From Pigoraptor chileana (taxonomy: Eukaryota; Opisthokonta; Filasterea), in NCBI GenBank assembly GCA_943704495.1, contig CALSCR010003769.1, positions 1-26,846 on the forward strand: a DNA stretch of 26,846 bases. The letters run 5' to 3'. Below the pieces are notes generated by a model, which was given only the letters and a program-made list of their open reading frames with translations, ran no database searches and had not been told where the DNA came from. Each line of letters begins with the position of its first letter. The stretch's first letter is position 1. Position numbers and translations under genes: made by a program. Of this stretch, positions 1 through 10,577 are shown piece after piece.

Positions 1-165
1 CCCCCACCCACACACACACCCACACACCCACACACATACACACATACACACACACACACACACACACAGACCAAGCAACAACATCGACAATTTGCGTGTG
101 TGTTTCAATCTAACATCCAAATTGATCACCCTGCCCGTGCGCTCGCGTGCTGTATGGTGTCTCAG
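1..165 (+). other. 3' part of a CBS-gene intron with a CA repeat
   Basis: Nothing in this stretch reads as cystathionine beta-synthase. Homology begins exactly after a CAG acceptor at 163-165, so this is best read as the end of an intron whose 5' exon lies outside the window. Positions 1-68 are a (CA)n tract with a few CCC and CAT interruptions. The tract is simple sequence and shows no spacer/repeat architecture. Confidence 0.7.
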
Positions 166-2398
166 GTCGATGTACTCAAGGGACTCGGGGCGGAGATCAT
201 TCGCACGCCGACGGAGGCGCCGTTTGATTCGCCCGAGTCGCACATTGGCGTTGCGCGCCGCCTGAACAAGGAGATTCCAAACTCACACATCCTCAACCAG
301 GTGCCATGGACTGTCTAGACAACTTTTGCGGTTTCCCTTTCTCACATTTGCAGCATCCTTGTGTCGTGTGTGCATATCTTGTGTCTTTGTTATTGTGTGG
401 GTCGCTGACACTTCGAGGGTGGCGTGTGTATCGTTCCTGTTATGTGCAGTATGACAATCCATCGAATCCGCTTGCACATTACCACTACACGGCTGAGGAG
501 ATTCTGTTCCAGTGCGACAACAACGTCGACATGCTCGTGTCGGCAGCGGGGACGGGCGGCACCATCACCGGCATTGCCCGCAAGCTCAAGGAGCGCGTCC
601 CCCAGTGCAAGGTGCGCTCCTACTGCTCCACGCCTAACCTAATCTCGTGCCTCTGTGCTGCTACGAATGTGTTTTGCTGGGTCCATGGGCATGGCACATT
701 GGACGCCACTGACTGGAATCTGTTGTTTGTGTGAGCGGGTCGGAGTGTTGGCGAGCTCACTGGGCTGTCTGTGTGAGCTTCTTTGTCCACTCAATTCAAT
801 CGGGTCTGTTTTTTTGTTTTGTTTGTACCACAGATAGTCGGTGTGGATCCCATCGGCTCAATTCTCGCTCAGCCCGAGTCGCTCAACACCAACATCAACG
901 AGGCGTACAAAGTGTGTGTCTGTGAGCGTGTGTCAGTGTGTTGTGCGTGTGTGTGTTTATGTCTGTGTGTGTTTGTGCATATGTGTGTGTGTCTGCCATT
1001 GTGTGTGTTTACGTTGGCTTCACTGTTGGATTTCGTGCTGATTTTTGGGTGCAGGTCGAAGGTATTGGCTACGATTTTATTCCCAAGGTAAGCATGGCAC
1101 CTCACCACTTCCCATGCTTTATCCTTCGGTTTTCTGAGTGCTCCCCTCTACTCTTGACGAGCGTTTCTACTCTTAACGAGCGTGTATATATTTTGCTGTT
1201 TCCTTATCGGATGTTGAGTGCCATTGCATCGCACTGATCCAGTCCACCCTTGAACTTGCGTGCGCAGGTCCTCGACCGCTCCGTGGTCGACGAGTGGGTG
1301 AAGTCGGACGACCGCACCTCCTTCCTCATGGCACGCCGCCTCATTCGAGAGGAGGGCCTGCTCGTCGGTGTGTATTTGTTCCTTATCGACAGACTGGTTA
1401 CTTGGCTCACTGTCCATTGATTTGTGCGCTGATTTGCCATGGTGGTGTGCGTATGTGTATTTGTGTGCACAGGAGGATCGAGTGGCAGTGCGGTCGTTGC
1501 CGCCATTGCCGCCGCACGCAACTTGAAGGCCGGCCAGCGCTGTGTCGTCATTCTACCCGACTCGACGCGCAATTACATGACAAAGTTTCTCAACGAAGAC
1601 TGGATGCTTGAGAATAACTTTGTTGACGAAGAGACGGAGGCGCGGAGGGCCGCGGACATTGCAAAATGGGGCAGCGCAACAGTCGGCCATCTCAACCTGC
1701 CTGCACCGGTCACTACTACTCCGCAGGTATGCCTACTAACCTGTGCTCGCTGTTGCTTTTGATTGTGATTTTCTCGTCTTGTTTGGTGTGCATTTGGTTG
1801 CAAGCCTCATTTCCCCGCTCCTCTCTTACCTGTGTGTTTTTTTCGATGTGTGCGCTGTCGCGATTTGCTTTGAGTGCAGACATCCGCGAAGGAGTGCGTG
1901 CGCATCATGAGCGAGCGCGGATTTGACCATCTTCCCGTCGTCCGCGATGGCAAGGTTGTTGGGCTCGTTGCATTGGGCAACCTCCACTCACGCATCACCC
2001 GCGGCACCGTTCACCCTGAGGACCCCGCGTCAAAGTGCATGTTTAAGTTCAGCCGCAAGGTGTGTGTGTGCTCTTGTCCCCTGCCATCACACTGCCCACT
2101 CGGTTGGCGTTTTGTAGTATGTGCCCCGTGTCGCCGTCCAGGCCCTGTTTGTGCATTCTCTGTTGCGGTGGGCATTCAGCTGATGTCACTATATTGATCC
2201 CAATGCCTTGACTCTTCTCTCGGTCGTTTGCAGCGTTCGTTTGAGGACATTACCGTCGACACTCCGCTGTCAACATTGACGTCGTTTTTCGAGAAGAATA
2301 GCATTGCGTTTGTCACAGAGAAGAACACAGACCGCGTGATTCGCCATGTTCTGACAAAAATCGACCTCCTCTCGTTCCTTGTGAAACATCAGCAGTAG
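166..2398 (+). CDS. CBS: Cystathionine beta-synthase, 3' part (8 exons)
   Basis: PLP enzyme that condenses homocysteine and serine to cystathionine in transsulfuration. Exons by GT-AG and reading phase: 166-300, 450-611, 834-911, 1055-1087, 1268-1367, 1473-1726, 1880-2059, 2234-2398 (TAG). About 368 residues are visible. The heme-binding N-terminus, the PLP lysine and the start codon lie upstream of the window. Seen: the phosphate-binding loop GTGGT within [19 protein letters not shown], the stretch [15 protein letters not shown] typical of CBS, GGSSGS, then [19 protein letters not shown]-terminal Bateman pair follows ([20 protein letters not shown] and the segment ending [13 protein letters not shown]), as in animal-type CBS, where it carries S-adenosylmethionine regulation. 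The 33-nt exon 1055-1087 encodes exactly [11 protein letters not shown]. It is convergent with the channel gene on the other strand. Identification is firm; an unseen 5' end is the main gap. Confidence 0.95.
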
Positions 2399-3024
2399 GC
2401 ATCAGAGACGGAGACTGTGCCATCCCTCCCGACTGTCACCTCATCGTCGATGACATTGTTCCCATGACCAGTCCCGTGGTTTGTCGCTCGCCTCATGGCC
2501 TTGTTGAATTCGGATGAATGGTCCTAAAAAAGCGTTTTGGCTGTGAGCGCAACAAAAAGAGTGCTTGTGTTTACAATAGCTCGGCCTGTAGGTTTCTTGA
2601 ACGCCCTGGGAAGCTTGCCTTCAACTCGCAACTCAACTACGCGCTACTGCATGTGGTATCCTCGCAACCGTGGGGGTTTGGGCTGTTTTTACCGAAAGAC
2701 GGGGTTGTCAGGTAGCAAGAGAGCCATGGTCAGGTACTCAGCAGTTCCGAGAAATGTCTAGCTGTCGTACTTTACCCATTTCACTCTTACAGTGCATCGT
2801 GCACGCGGCGGGGCCAATAAAGGACAGTAGCCTGTGCTGCATGAATGAGCTATGAACCATTTGAAGCTGACAAGGACAACAAGGCCAATCCGCCAAAAAA
2901 ATAGTCGTAGAGTTGAGTAGCATAATTCAGTCCAAATAAGGCTACACGGATGGTGATTGTGCAAAGCATCACCCAGTATGGTTGAATCAAATATTATTTC
3001 AGGTAGGTATTAGCAATGCGCAGG
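2399..3024. other. Convergent intergenic region between CBS and channel gene
   Basis: This 626-nt spacer lies between the CBS stop and the stop of the minus-strand channel gene, so it should hold both 3' UTRs. A canonical AATAAA at 2816-2821 is a candidate poly(A) signal for CBS, though it is about 420 nt past the stop. Small open frames on both strands here lack splice context and resemble no protein I know. I see no tRNA, other RNA gene or mobile element. Confidence 0.5.
2816..2821 (+). terminator. Candidate CBS poly(A) signal AATAAA
   Basis: Canonical AATAAA hexamer downstream of the CBS stop on the coding strand. Other genes in the window lack an obvious AATAAA at a typical distance, so use of this site is an inference. 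Confidence 0.3.
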
Positions 3025-5125
3025 TTACAATCGCTCGATCGATCGCCGCTGTCCCCATGGCACTTCAAACTCGTACGACACAGTGAGGGCTCTCAGCCGC
3101 TGCGCCTGCACAACGTCGAGGTCGGGAGTGAGCGGAGGAACATGCAATCGGCCTCCACTGCGGGCCACGAGGCGGTGGAATGGGGGTCGCTCTTCCCAGG
3201 GCGACGACACGACCCATTGCATCCGCCAAAACGGACGTATGCATCGCTCAAAGAAAATGTGGAGAGCACGACCGCCCAATGCGACAGCCAGGGTAAGGAA
3301 AAGTGCGAGATAGCCCCGCGAGGCGTCGTCCGAAAAGTGCTTCGCCTGCGTCCGCCGCTCGCAATCGCGGTCAATCAGCAACACATCAAGCAGCCCGGAC
3401 ACGGCAGACACAAGGAGACACAGGAACAAGCCAGTTCCCGTGAGCGTCTGAACAGAAGTAGAGAGAATGTGATATGTGCTCTCGGAGCGGGGCGGTCGTC
3501 GGTGCGTGTGGGTGTACGCCCACGACGCAACGAGGAAGATAGCTGCCAGAGCGATGGGCGCCAGAACGAGAGTTGTTGCCGAGATCTGTCTCGAGGACGA
3601 GTAAAAATAGCGGTTAAATTAGTGTGAAATAAAATAATGTCTGAAGTCAAGCAGGGACGACAAATTCCATGCAACCAGAATAAACGACGAGGGGTAAAAG
3701 ATAATATCACGCCAAGCAACACACAACAGCAAATGCAATCCGCACCCGTAAATGAGCCAGGCACCCAGAGGTCAAGTGCACGGCGGACGGTCACAGAATG
3801 ATGCAACACACACACAGTCACACAGGCAAAAGCACATCATGAAGACTACATCGGAAATGGACAATATCTGGATAGATCATATCGCCTTTTGTAAAGAGGC
3901 ACGTGCGCACCTTGATGTAGAGAATGCACCACATGATGACGTCAAGGACAAAGACGACTTCACCGGCCATGTCGATCGCGGGTCGCAGATGCATCTCCCG
4001 CAGTTGGGCCAGGTCGCGCGCGCTGCGGCACAGCAGCCACCGCCGCATCCAAAACACCGGATGGCACACTGCCAGAAACGCGTGCACGGCGACCTTGACT
4101 GTGACTGTGGCGAGCGCAAGCACCTGAAACTCGTTGAAGGGAATCGAAAAGTAGTGGGGCCACCAGAAGTCCCCACTGCTCTCCACGTCGGCCGGCGGAC
4201 CGCCCAGTAATGTGGGCACGAGGAATGCCTGCGCCGCACCGAGCACAAGGACGGAGCATTCGATGCGCAGGCGGTCTCGGTCCGAACGTGAGGGCGACGG
4301 AGCCCAGTTTGCCAGAGTGCGCACGATCCAGCACGCCACGCGGTGAACAAACGTGATGGGCGCCGCGAGAAAGAACGCAAAGCCGGCGCCGGTCCACAGT
4401 CTGCGCTCATCGGTGGAGTCCGCTGGAGAAATGTAGTGCTTCGACGCCTTGAGCAGATAGAGCAGCCACACGACTGCAAATCCGACTGTGATTGACGCAA
4501 CCCAAAACGCCGTCATGCGAAGAACGCGACCGCCGATCCCATGACCGTTGGAGAGCGACTCCCAGTCGACATCCTCGGGGCGCGGGGCGGGCTCCACCTG
4601 CAGCAGCACCCCCTTGAAGCGCGGGTACTCTCGCTTCGACCCCGCTACGAGGCGCACAAACGCCTGGCGCGAGTCCTGGACGAACAGCGCGTGACACTTG
4701 GCTGCATCGAGCGTCCGCCGGAAAGTCACAAACGCAAATGAAGAGCCCAGCATTCCCTCAAGGATAGCGCGATCTCCCTCGGAAACCTTCCTCCCACTCG
4801 GCGCTGCAACGCCTTCAGAGGGGCATTGCTGTGCGGCGCGCATCATCTCCATGTCGTTACAAGCGGCCCTGAGCTGCGCGATGCGTTCACGTGAGACGGC
4901 GGTCATGCACACGAGGTCGCCGTGGGAGACGCGCGGGTGGAGCGGCAGACAGCGCTCCATTTCAATTGCCTGCGACAGCGACGATCGCCGCGGCACCTTC
5001 CGCCGCTCGACTGCAGCCGCCGATCCCAATGCCCCGCGAGGGTTGGGGGCGCCTGCGCGGTCCCGGTGCCCTCCCCTGGCAGCTGCTCGCACGTCCCCAC
5101 TTGCGCCGGCCCTGTCACGAGCACG

Positions 5126-5158
<33 letters not shown>

Positions 5159-6073
5159 ATCACCGCCACCAAACGAGGGACGCAAAGTGCGAATCGCGGG
5201 ATCCGCGCCGCCATCGTCGTCGTCGTTGAGGGACGCCGCCTTGCGACTGCCGGTCTCCATGTCATCAAGATCGGTATCGTTATCCGTATCCTCCCCGCCC
5301 TGAGGGATGCTCGCGCGTGCTCCGTAGAGCGACATGCCTCGCAACTGGACATCCCATTCGCGGCGGGCACACAGAAACGGGCTGAGTCCCTGCGGCACAA
5401 TTGTTGTCATTGCAACGGGACCCACATTGCCCTCAAAAAACGCCGAGAGCTCCCGCGCACTCGTGCAGTCGGTTGGCACATTTTGGACGAGGACGGTGTA
5501 ATCGGCCGCCGACAACTCGGACGATTCGAGAGCGGCAGCCACAAAGGACGCAGACTGCGCCGTTCGCTGACCACGCGGCGGCGTTGACATGGACTGGCGG
5601 TCAACTGCAACGCGCATGAGCTGATTGCGCCGCTCCAACTTCTGCCGCCAAAAACGCTCCTGCGCGCCGATCATGAGTAGACGGCAGGGTTTAACGGGGG
5701 AGTTATAACATTAAAATACTCAGAGTAAATGCGCTAACCACACAAGCCAAATAACACAGAAAGAATCAAACGAGTGATCCACCAAGATTCACGTCAGAGT
5801 CTAAGCCCATGGACTCCAAAACATCAAACGAGAAAGAAACGCACCCAGTGGAATGCTCCAAATGCGATGAGCACAAGGCCGACATATGCAAAGTAGTTGA
5901 GTGCGACGGGGGCTCCCTGCGCGCCGATTGGGTCGAGATTGACGTTGCTCGCGTCCTCCACGTTGCTCTGGATGCTAGGCCAAACGGCCACAAAGGCAAG
6001 GAGGACGTGGCCTCGGATGAGCAGCCGCATCACCCGCGTAAACACGGCAAAGTTGATGCCCAGGTGGTCCATG
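3025..6073 (-). CDS. OSCA/TMEM63 (CSC1)-like membrane channel
   Basis: Likely member of the OSCA/TMEM63 family of mechanically or osmotically gated cation channels (TMEM16-related superfamily). Exons in reading order: 6073-5845, 5659-3911, 3585-3025 (TAA); all junctions keep phase. Order of parts: MDHLGINFAVFTRVMRLL, matching the GxD..x.R segment before OSCA M1; M1 and M2 (NYFAYVGLVLIAFGAFHW); a cytosolic domain starting DYTVLVQNVP, as OSCA has FTVLVRNVP; a long acidic Ser/Asp-rich insertion; FAFVTFRRTLDAAKC; then APRPEDVDWESL, matching the family's APEPRDxxWxNL; then about eight hydrophobic segments. The first exon begins after CAG at 6076-6074 with one base of a split codon, so at least one 5' exon is expected; the three exons at 6820-7810 are candidates. 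In-frame ATGs at 6072 and 6219 are alternative starts. The family call rests on motif memory and no alignment was made. Confidence 0.78.
5090..5320 (-). repeat. Ser/Asp-rich low-complexity insertion in the channel cytosolic domain
   Basis: Within the long channel exon the coding strand repeats a GAC-GAC-AGC-like 9-mer (plus-strand tcgctgtcg at about 5137-5158), encoding DDDSDDSDDSGD, flanked by further runs (DTDNDTDLDD, NDDDDGG). The segment splits the cytosolic domain between M2 and M3. Positions are approximate. Confidence 0.7.
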
Positions 6074-6819
6074 CTGTGGCACGTGACATAGTTGTCGTGC
6101 GTTGTTGTCGGCGCGATGAGATCATTCCAACAGCCACAGTGAGACAGGAGACAGGTTGCATGTGTGTGTGTGTGTGTGAGGGAGGATCGGCATAAATTGG
6201 AGAAGATGAGATTACCCATCGTTTAGACAGTGGCGAGACAGCGCGATGGGGACATATGGATGCGTACGCATCCTCGTCGTTCTCGTCGTTAGAAAGTACG
6301 AAAATTATGCAAAAGGCAATGAAAATTACATGAAAAAATGCCCACAAACACACACACCTTTTCTTATCAAATATTTTCGACAATGTCTTTACAACCCGAG
6401 ACGAGTTTGCCACAGCGGCAATCACGCAGAATCCTGTAGACGCCGGCAACAGTGCAATGGGTCTGTGGTGTGGAAATGGGTGGGGAACCAGGTCAGTGTT
6501 TGGGGTCTTTTGCCACAGCGGCGATAAAAAGAAACAAAAATGAACAACGAGGATGTAGAGTCGGAATGAAGTCACGTCATAGGTTGGAGTCCATAAACGG
6601 CAAGAGAAATCTAGGGTTCACAGAGTGCCTTCGACACTCTGCCAACGCGACAAAAGGGAAGAGAAAGACAAGCAGCTTCCAATGTCGCAGATGTGAGCGA
6701 TTGTGACAAGATAAGGCTGTGAAATACAGGAAGAAGCAGAGGAAGAACGGCCGCACGACAGCTGGGCAACCACGCATGACAAACAACGCTGCATGCACAC
6801 ACACACGTGCGACACGCAC
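6074..6819 (-). other. 746-nt gap: oversized intron or hidden gene boundary
   Basis: If the exons on both sides belong to one gene this is an intron of 746 nt with a GTGCGT donor (6819-6814) and a CAG acceptor (6076-6074), joining phase 2 to phase 1 and making an Asp codon. Every other intron in the window is 83-325 nt. No minus-strand AG occurs between the acceptor and about 6271, which suits a distant branch point. It contains a (TG)9 tract at 6161-6178 and a 14-nt direct repeat (6406-6419 and 6509-6522). It also has a well-formed but frame-incompatible exon-like segment at 6433-6358. Confidence 0.5.
6161..6178. repeat. (TG)9 microsatellite
   Basis: Uninterrupted TG dinucleotide repeat in noncoding sequence upstream of the channel exon. 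On the channel's coding strand it reads as CA. Confidence 0.9.
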
Positions 6820-7582
6820 TCTCCAAGGGTGTCCCCGCGGTATTTGAGGCTGACAAGACCCTCGAGATGAGGCCTGCAGACGGATATCCACGTGACAGAT
6901 GCCGCCAGAGTGAGCGACCCGCAGCCGGTAAAGACGAGCGGCAACAGCGATCCTTTTGCCCGAATGTACCGCAGCGCCTTGAGCAAAAATAGAATCAGCG
7001 CAACGCCGAGCAGGACGGCAGCCCCGCCGAGGCATGCGACGCCCACAATGCCCGCCGCCACACACCGTCCGCAGTCGACGTCCCGGTAGCTTTCGGTTTG
7101 GGAGCCCCCCGCGTTGGTGGTCGTGAAGCGGAGAAGCGCAAACTGGTACTCTGTCGCGGAGGCTCCACTGCCGCCCTACAGTTGCGCGCATACATCCCAG
7201 TTGTGGCGGGGATGGCACTCAGCACCAACACATTGCCCATGATATGTTTCGTAATTGGCCATGTGCTCACTACTTCAACATCAAGTTCGACGAGTACCCA
7301 CGCAACCCAGGCTACGCCCACGCCACTCTACACACTAGTCGTCGGGACCAAGGAGTCCTGCCGAGACACAATTCCAATGGAGCGCCGGCCACGGATGCGC
7401 ATCACAGAAAGTACCCACCAGCGCGAGCACCCAGGGCCTGAAAAAGGCAAGGATGATTCCCGCGGCTGCATATGCCACGCAACACACTGTGATAATATTT
7501 CCATCGACACTCCCTTTCAGCGGCCAGCGCCGCACTGGTCCGCTCTCCTTGGGTTGTTTGGGCGGCGACTGCGCGCGCATCC

Positions 7583-7613
<31 letters not shown>

Positions 7614-7810
7614 ACAAGTTTAAATGCGGCGGGACGCAAATCGGGTCGTAAGAATAAAAGTGATTGCGAGTGGCAAATAGCTATTATACAGCAAGACCGT
7701 CACGCCGGCCACACAAAATGGGCATTGTATGGGCCTTCGCCACTCACCGACGCAGTGCGCGTGGAGCGTTGGCCTCCGAGCAAGGGATCTCCCTCGTTCA
7801 TCGATGGCAT
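6820..7810 (-). CDS. Multi-pass membrane protein exons (channel 5' end or separate gene)
   Basis: Three exons in reading order: 7810-7748 (ATG), 7568-7419, 7175-6820. Phases agree (63, 150 and 356 nt). The start gives MPSMNEGDPLLGGQRSTRTA, then a basic proline-rich stretch (SPPKQPKESGPVRRWPLKG). TM1 is IITVCCVAYAAAGIILAFF. A loop with two close cysteines (DVDCGRC) follows, then TM2 (GAAVLLGVALILFLLKAL), a basic turn (RYIRAKG), TM3 (GCGSLTLAASVTWISV) and a loop ending KYRGDTLG. The last exon ends in phase 2 at a GTGCGT donor, and the only compatible acceptor I can defend is the OSCA-like exon at 6073. Charge pattern (basic N-terminus and basic TM2-TM3 turn) suggests N-in with three passes, which would put OSCA M1 on the wrong side. 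A separate four-TM protein with an unseen last exon is therefore also possible. Family not recognised. Confidence 0.55.
7583..7613. repeat. (AC)n microsatellite in intron
   Basis: AC dinucleotide tract, (GT)n on the coding strand of the minus-strand gene, lying just upstream of the intron acceptor at 7571-7569. It probably doubles as the pyrimidine-rich region before the splice site. Confidence 0.9.
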
Positions 7811-8616
7811 TGCTGCGTCCTCACGTGCGCGCAGGCTCCCTAATGCCACCTGCGCATGAGTGGCTGCCGACCCCTACAAGATGAACTGGAATTCAAGGGC
7901 CGTCTGGCGCCATGCTTCCTTCTTCACAAAGCAAGGCTGCTCATTTACAAGTTGAGAAGAGGTGAGGACATGAGTGGGTTTGAAGTGCGACGTGCGATGG
8001 CAACATTCGTAAAATTTTGTGCCTGGCTACCAGCCTGATCATTTGGCGGTTGTGTATTGCAGTGTATTGTATATATGACGATGGGGGTAATCCAGATCCG
8101 GCGTTAGAAAGTTAACCTGAAGCAACACAGCTTGTCCTTCGAAGGCGCAACCCTCACTCGAAGACACATATGCCAGTCAATGCACAGACACAGGAAGATT
8201 GTCTCGGGCTGTGGACGGACGCTGTCTGGTTTGGTTTGGGTGAATGAGAGCTGCTAAACGACTTTTACTTGAAGAAACTGTACAGATATATTGCGAGACA
8301 AACGCGCGAAACAAGAAACTTGTTTGAAGAGTGATTGAATATACAGAACGCGCAAACAACGTAACGCCGCACACATGTGCAAACAGGAGAGGAAGTCTCT
8401 CAGTACTCTTGGGTCATGTGGTGTGGCTCATTCCTTGTCTGTGATATCCAAATTGCCAAGTCTGCTCAGACGCCGATCCAGGCATTGCGGATGCACAGGA
8501 CACAGGATTCGAGTCACTGTCGTGGGGAGCTGTGGCCATAAACCCATCGACACATCCACCCATCCACTCCACAGAGAGCAAGACGAGTGACAATGCTCCC
8601 CTCAAAGTGAGTCCCA
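7811..8616. other. 806-nt intergenic region, two minus-strand genes in tandem
   Basis: It lies between the start codon of the membrane-protein exons at 7810 and the stop of the SLC35F-like gene at 8617. It should hold the former's promoter and 5' UTR and the latter's 3' UTR. A CACGTG at 7822-7827 sits 11 bases before the ATG. Short AT-rich TATATAT-like stretches occur near 8068 and 8286. Open frames here are short and look nothing like known proteins. I see no RNA gene. Confidence 0.5.
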
Positions 8617-10160
8617 TCAGTCGTCGTCCGTCTTGGCGCCCAGCGGTTCGTAGCCCGCTGAGGGACCGCGCGACCGAACGCGAGCCACAAACGAAGACAA
8701 CCATCTGTCAATGTGGGCGTGCGCAACGAGTATTATGAAGCCGGCGAATATGAGAAGGACGCCGCCCATTGCCTGAAGGGGCATCACATAGCCGTGGAGA
8801 ATGCGATCGGACACCATAGATCCCGGGATGGTGAGCATGGACCCGACGCTGATGAACAGCGGCGACGAGAGCAGGATGCCCCCCAGTAGCAGACAGTTGA
8901 ACACGCTGTCGCACACGCCCGCAATGCATATGCGCATGAGAATGTCCCCGGTCGGCCACTCCATCCGCTCCCACCCCGCCGCGTCGCACACAAACAGCCC
9001 AGGGAACAGCAGCGCGTTAAACACACCCATCAGCGCAACCGTCCGAATCAGCCCACACGAAACTGTCAGCGCCTCCGAGGATTCCCCGTGCGCGTGGGCG
9101 GGCGCTGCGGCGGCCTTGGCGGCGGCAACATCGTCGTCCCCAATTGCGCCCTCGCCGTCCACGTGACCTGCCTTCTCGCCACCGTTCTTGTGCGAGGGAT
9201 CGGCCGACGGATGCCCCATCACCTCGTAAAGGGCATACAGCGCCGCAGATGCAACAACAAGCGCACATCCAATGGGCGTTGTCTGGGGTCCATCCTTGGC
9301 GGGCTTCGATGAGACGGCAACGAGCACGACGCCGCCGACTGAGAGCGCAACAGCAAGACTCTTTGCCGGGCCAACTTTTTCCTTCAAGATCAGCGCCGAT
9401 AAAATAAATACAAATGCAGGCGAAGAATTGTAGATGCCCGTGTTGACCGACAGGCTCGTGCGAGTGAGTGAAATGTACCACGTGAGGACGCAGGCAAAGA
9501 GAAGCGTGTTGAGTATCAGCGCCCGCTTCAAGTGCGGAAGGTATTCGCGCCACAGAGGGAGGACCGGATGCACCTCCCGAGCCGCGTGGCGGCGTTGCTT
9601 CTCGCGACGGCGGACAGACCGCTCGAGGAAGACCCAAGGCAAAAGAAACACTAGATAGAAATTGTGCACCATCCAGGTGAGAAAGAAAGGCTGCGCTTGT
9701 TTGGTCGAGTCATGTTTGCGCGAATTGGGGAAAATTCGAGAGGCCATCAGACAACCGGATGGGATGAACGAAAAACGGGGTGACTAAAGATGCGACCATG
9801 CGAACGATTCAGCCAACAAAATGTCGCCAAGGCCATGGACATATTCACAATCGACCACACCACACCACACCACCCAGAGCAGTGATGCCAACATGTGCCC
9901 ACCTTTTCAAAGGTCTCCTGGACTTTTGCCATGAGCTCGCCCATGGAAACCCAGATCACAACAAGGCCAAACAGACAGCAGCTCGCACCAATGAGGCGCA
10001 GGGGCACAGCGCGCGGGGTCGGCGCCCCGTCGTGGTGCGCGAGCAGGTGTGTGGCCGATGGATTCACATTGTCGAGGTCATGGTATTGGGTGTATGCAGG
10101 CACATCGTCGTCGTCACCCCCCGGCAACAGGCGCGACTCGTCGTTCCATTCTGACGCCAT
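8617..10160 (-). CDS. SLC35F-like transporter, drug/metabolite transporter superfamily
   Basis: Multi-pass carrier of the DMT/EamA fold, closest in feel to SLC35F (F3-F5) proteins. The substrate is unknown. Two exons in reading order: 10160-9903 and 9783-8617 (TGA), 474 residues, close to SLC35F5 size. Start: ATG at 10160 (MASEWNDESRLLPGG); an upstream in-frame TTG is ignored. Seen: TM1 GASCCLFGLVVIWVSMGEL, then QPFFLTWMVHNFYLVFLLPW. A basic loop follows, then TM helices at LNTLLFACVLTWYISL and SSPAFVFILSALILKEK (the YNSSPAF...E signature typical of this group), GGVVLVAVSS, an acidic/Ala-rich hydrophilic loop about residues 270-310, and four more helices ending LLIFAGFIILVAHAHI. The C-tail ends GAKTDDD. 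The single intron (9784-9902, GTGGGC..TAG) is phase 0. It is divergent from the SRR1-like gene, sharing a 0.4-kb promoter region. Confidence 0.85.
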
Positions 10161-10577
10161 TCCAGGGAAGCGCCCCGCCCGGCACTGCCTAGTGTTTGAG
10201 GTGGCTTCCCGAGCAGGCAAATCGCGAGATGTTTTTCCCCCTCGTGCGTGTCTTTATGCACATGCGTGTACGTGTGTGCATGTGTGTTTACGCGTGCGTC
10301 TTTGATACCCGTAACATCGAATTCTCAAAGAATAGAGTAATCGAGTAATCGGACAATGAGAATGTGGCAATTCGTCACCGTCCGACCTTTTGATATTTTG
10401 GGCTAAATTTAGCCACCGGCAACACTCCCCTCCGACCGCTCGGCACGTGCTCGCTGTGCAACCACTGCAGTTGCAACACTGATTTAACACGTGCAAGTCG
10501 CAAAGTTTTTCAGTGGTCATGTTCATTGAGTGAGTGAGATGCACGGATGCTCACAGGACAGAGGAGCGATTGCGAGC
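10161..10577. promoter_or_regulatory. Divergent promoter region, SLC35F-like / SRR1-like
   Basis: Head-to-head spacer of about 0.4 kb. Two CACGTG palindromes occur at 10444-10449 and 10488-10493, and there is a GT/TA-rich alternating stretch at about 10260-10295. No TATA box is evident at a useful distance. The role of the CACGTG sites as bHLH- or bZIP-type binding sites is inferred from the motif alone. Confidence 0.4.

Noticed and set aside
1-68. CA-rich window start as a telomere or structural repeat
   Set aside because: It is a plain dinucleotide microsatellite next to a coding intron and no telomeric unit is present.
3016-3627. 203-codon plus-strand open frame
   Set aside because: It lies antisense to the last exon of the channel gene, has no family resemblance, and runs through that gene's splice acceptor. 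The minus-strand reading encodes clear TM helices.
3602-3821. Extra hydrophobic exon (WLIYGCGLHLLL-type frame) in the channel intron 3586-3910
   Set aside because: There is no AG acceptor before it in usable phase and the frame closes before the next exon. The hydrophobicity follows from T-rich sequence.
4698-5587. Long plus-strand open frames (200 and 221 codons) antisense to the channel's big exon
   Set aside because: They are composition shadows of the GC-rich low-complexity coding strand, rich in Arg, Ser and Pro, with no domain features.
6358-6433. Exon-like segment on the minus strand (CTACAG acceptor, AAG/GTGTGT donor, 76 nt) inside the 746-nt gap
   Set aside because: Its length is not a multiple of three, and in the only incoming phase it meets a stop. 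It could be a non-productive cassette but nothing shows use.
7811-8616. Possible RNA gene or small protein in the long tandem spacer
   Set aside because: I found no tRNA-like A/B boxes, cloverleaf or convincing open frame; short frames lack splice or homology support.
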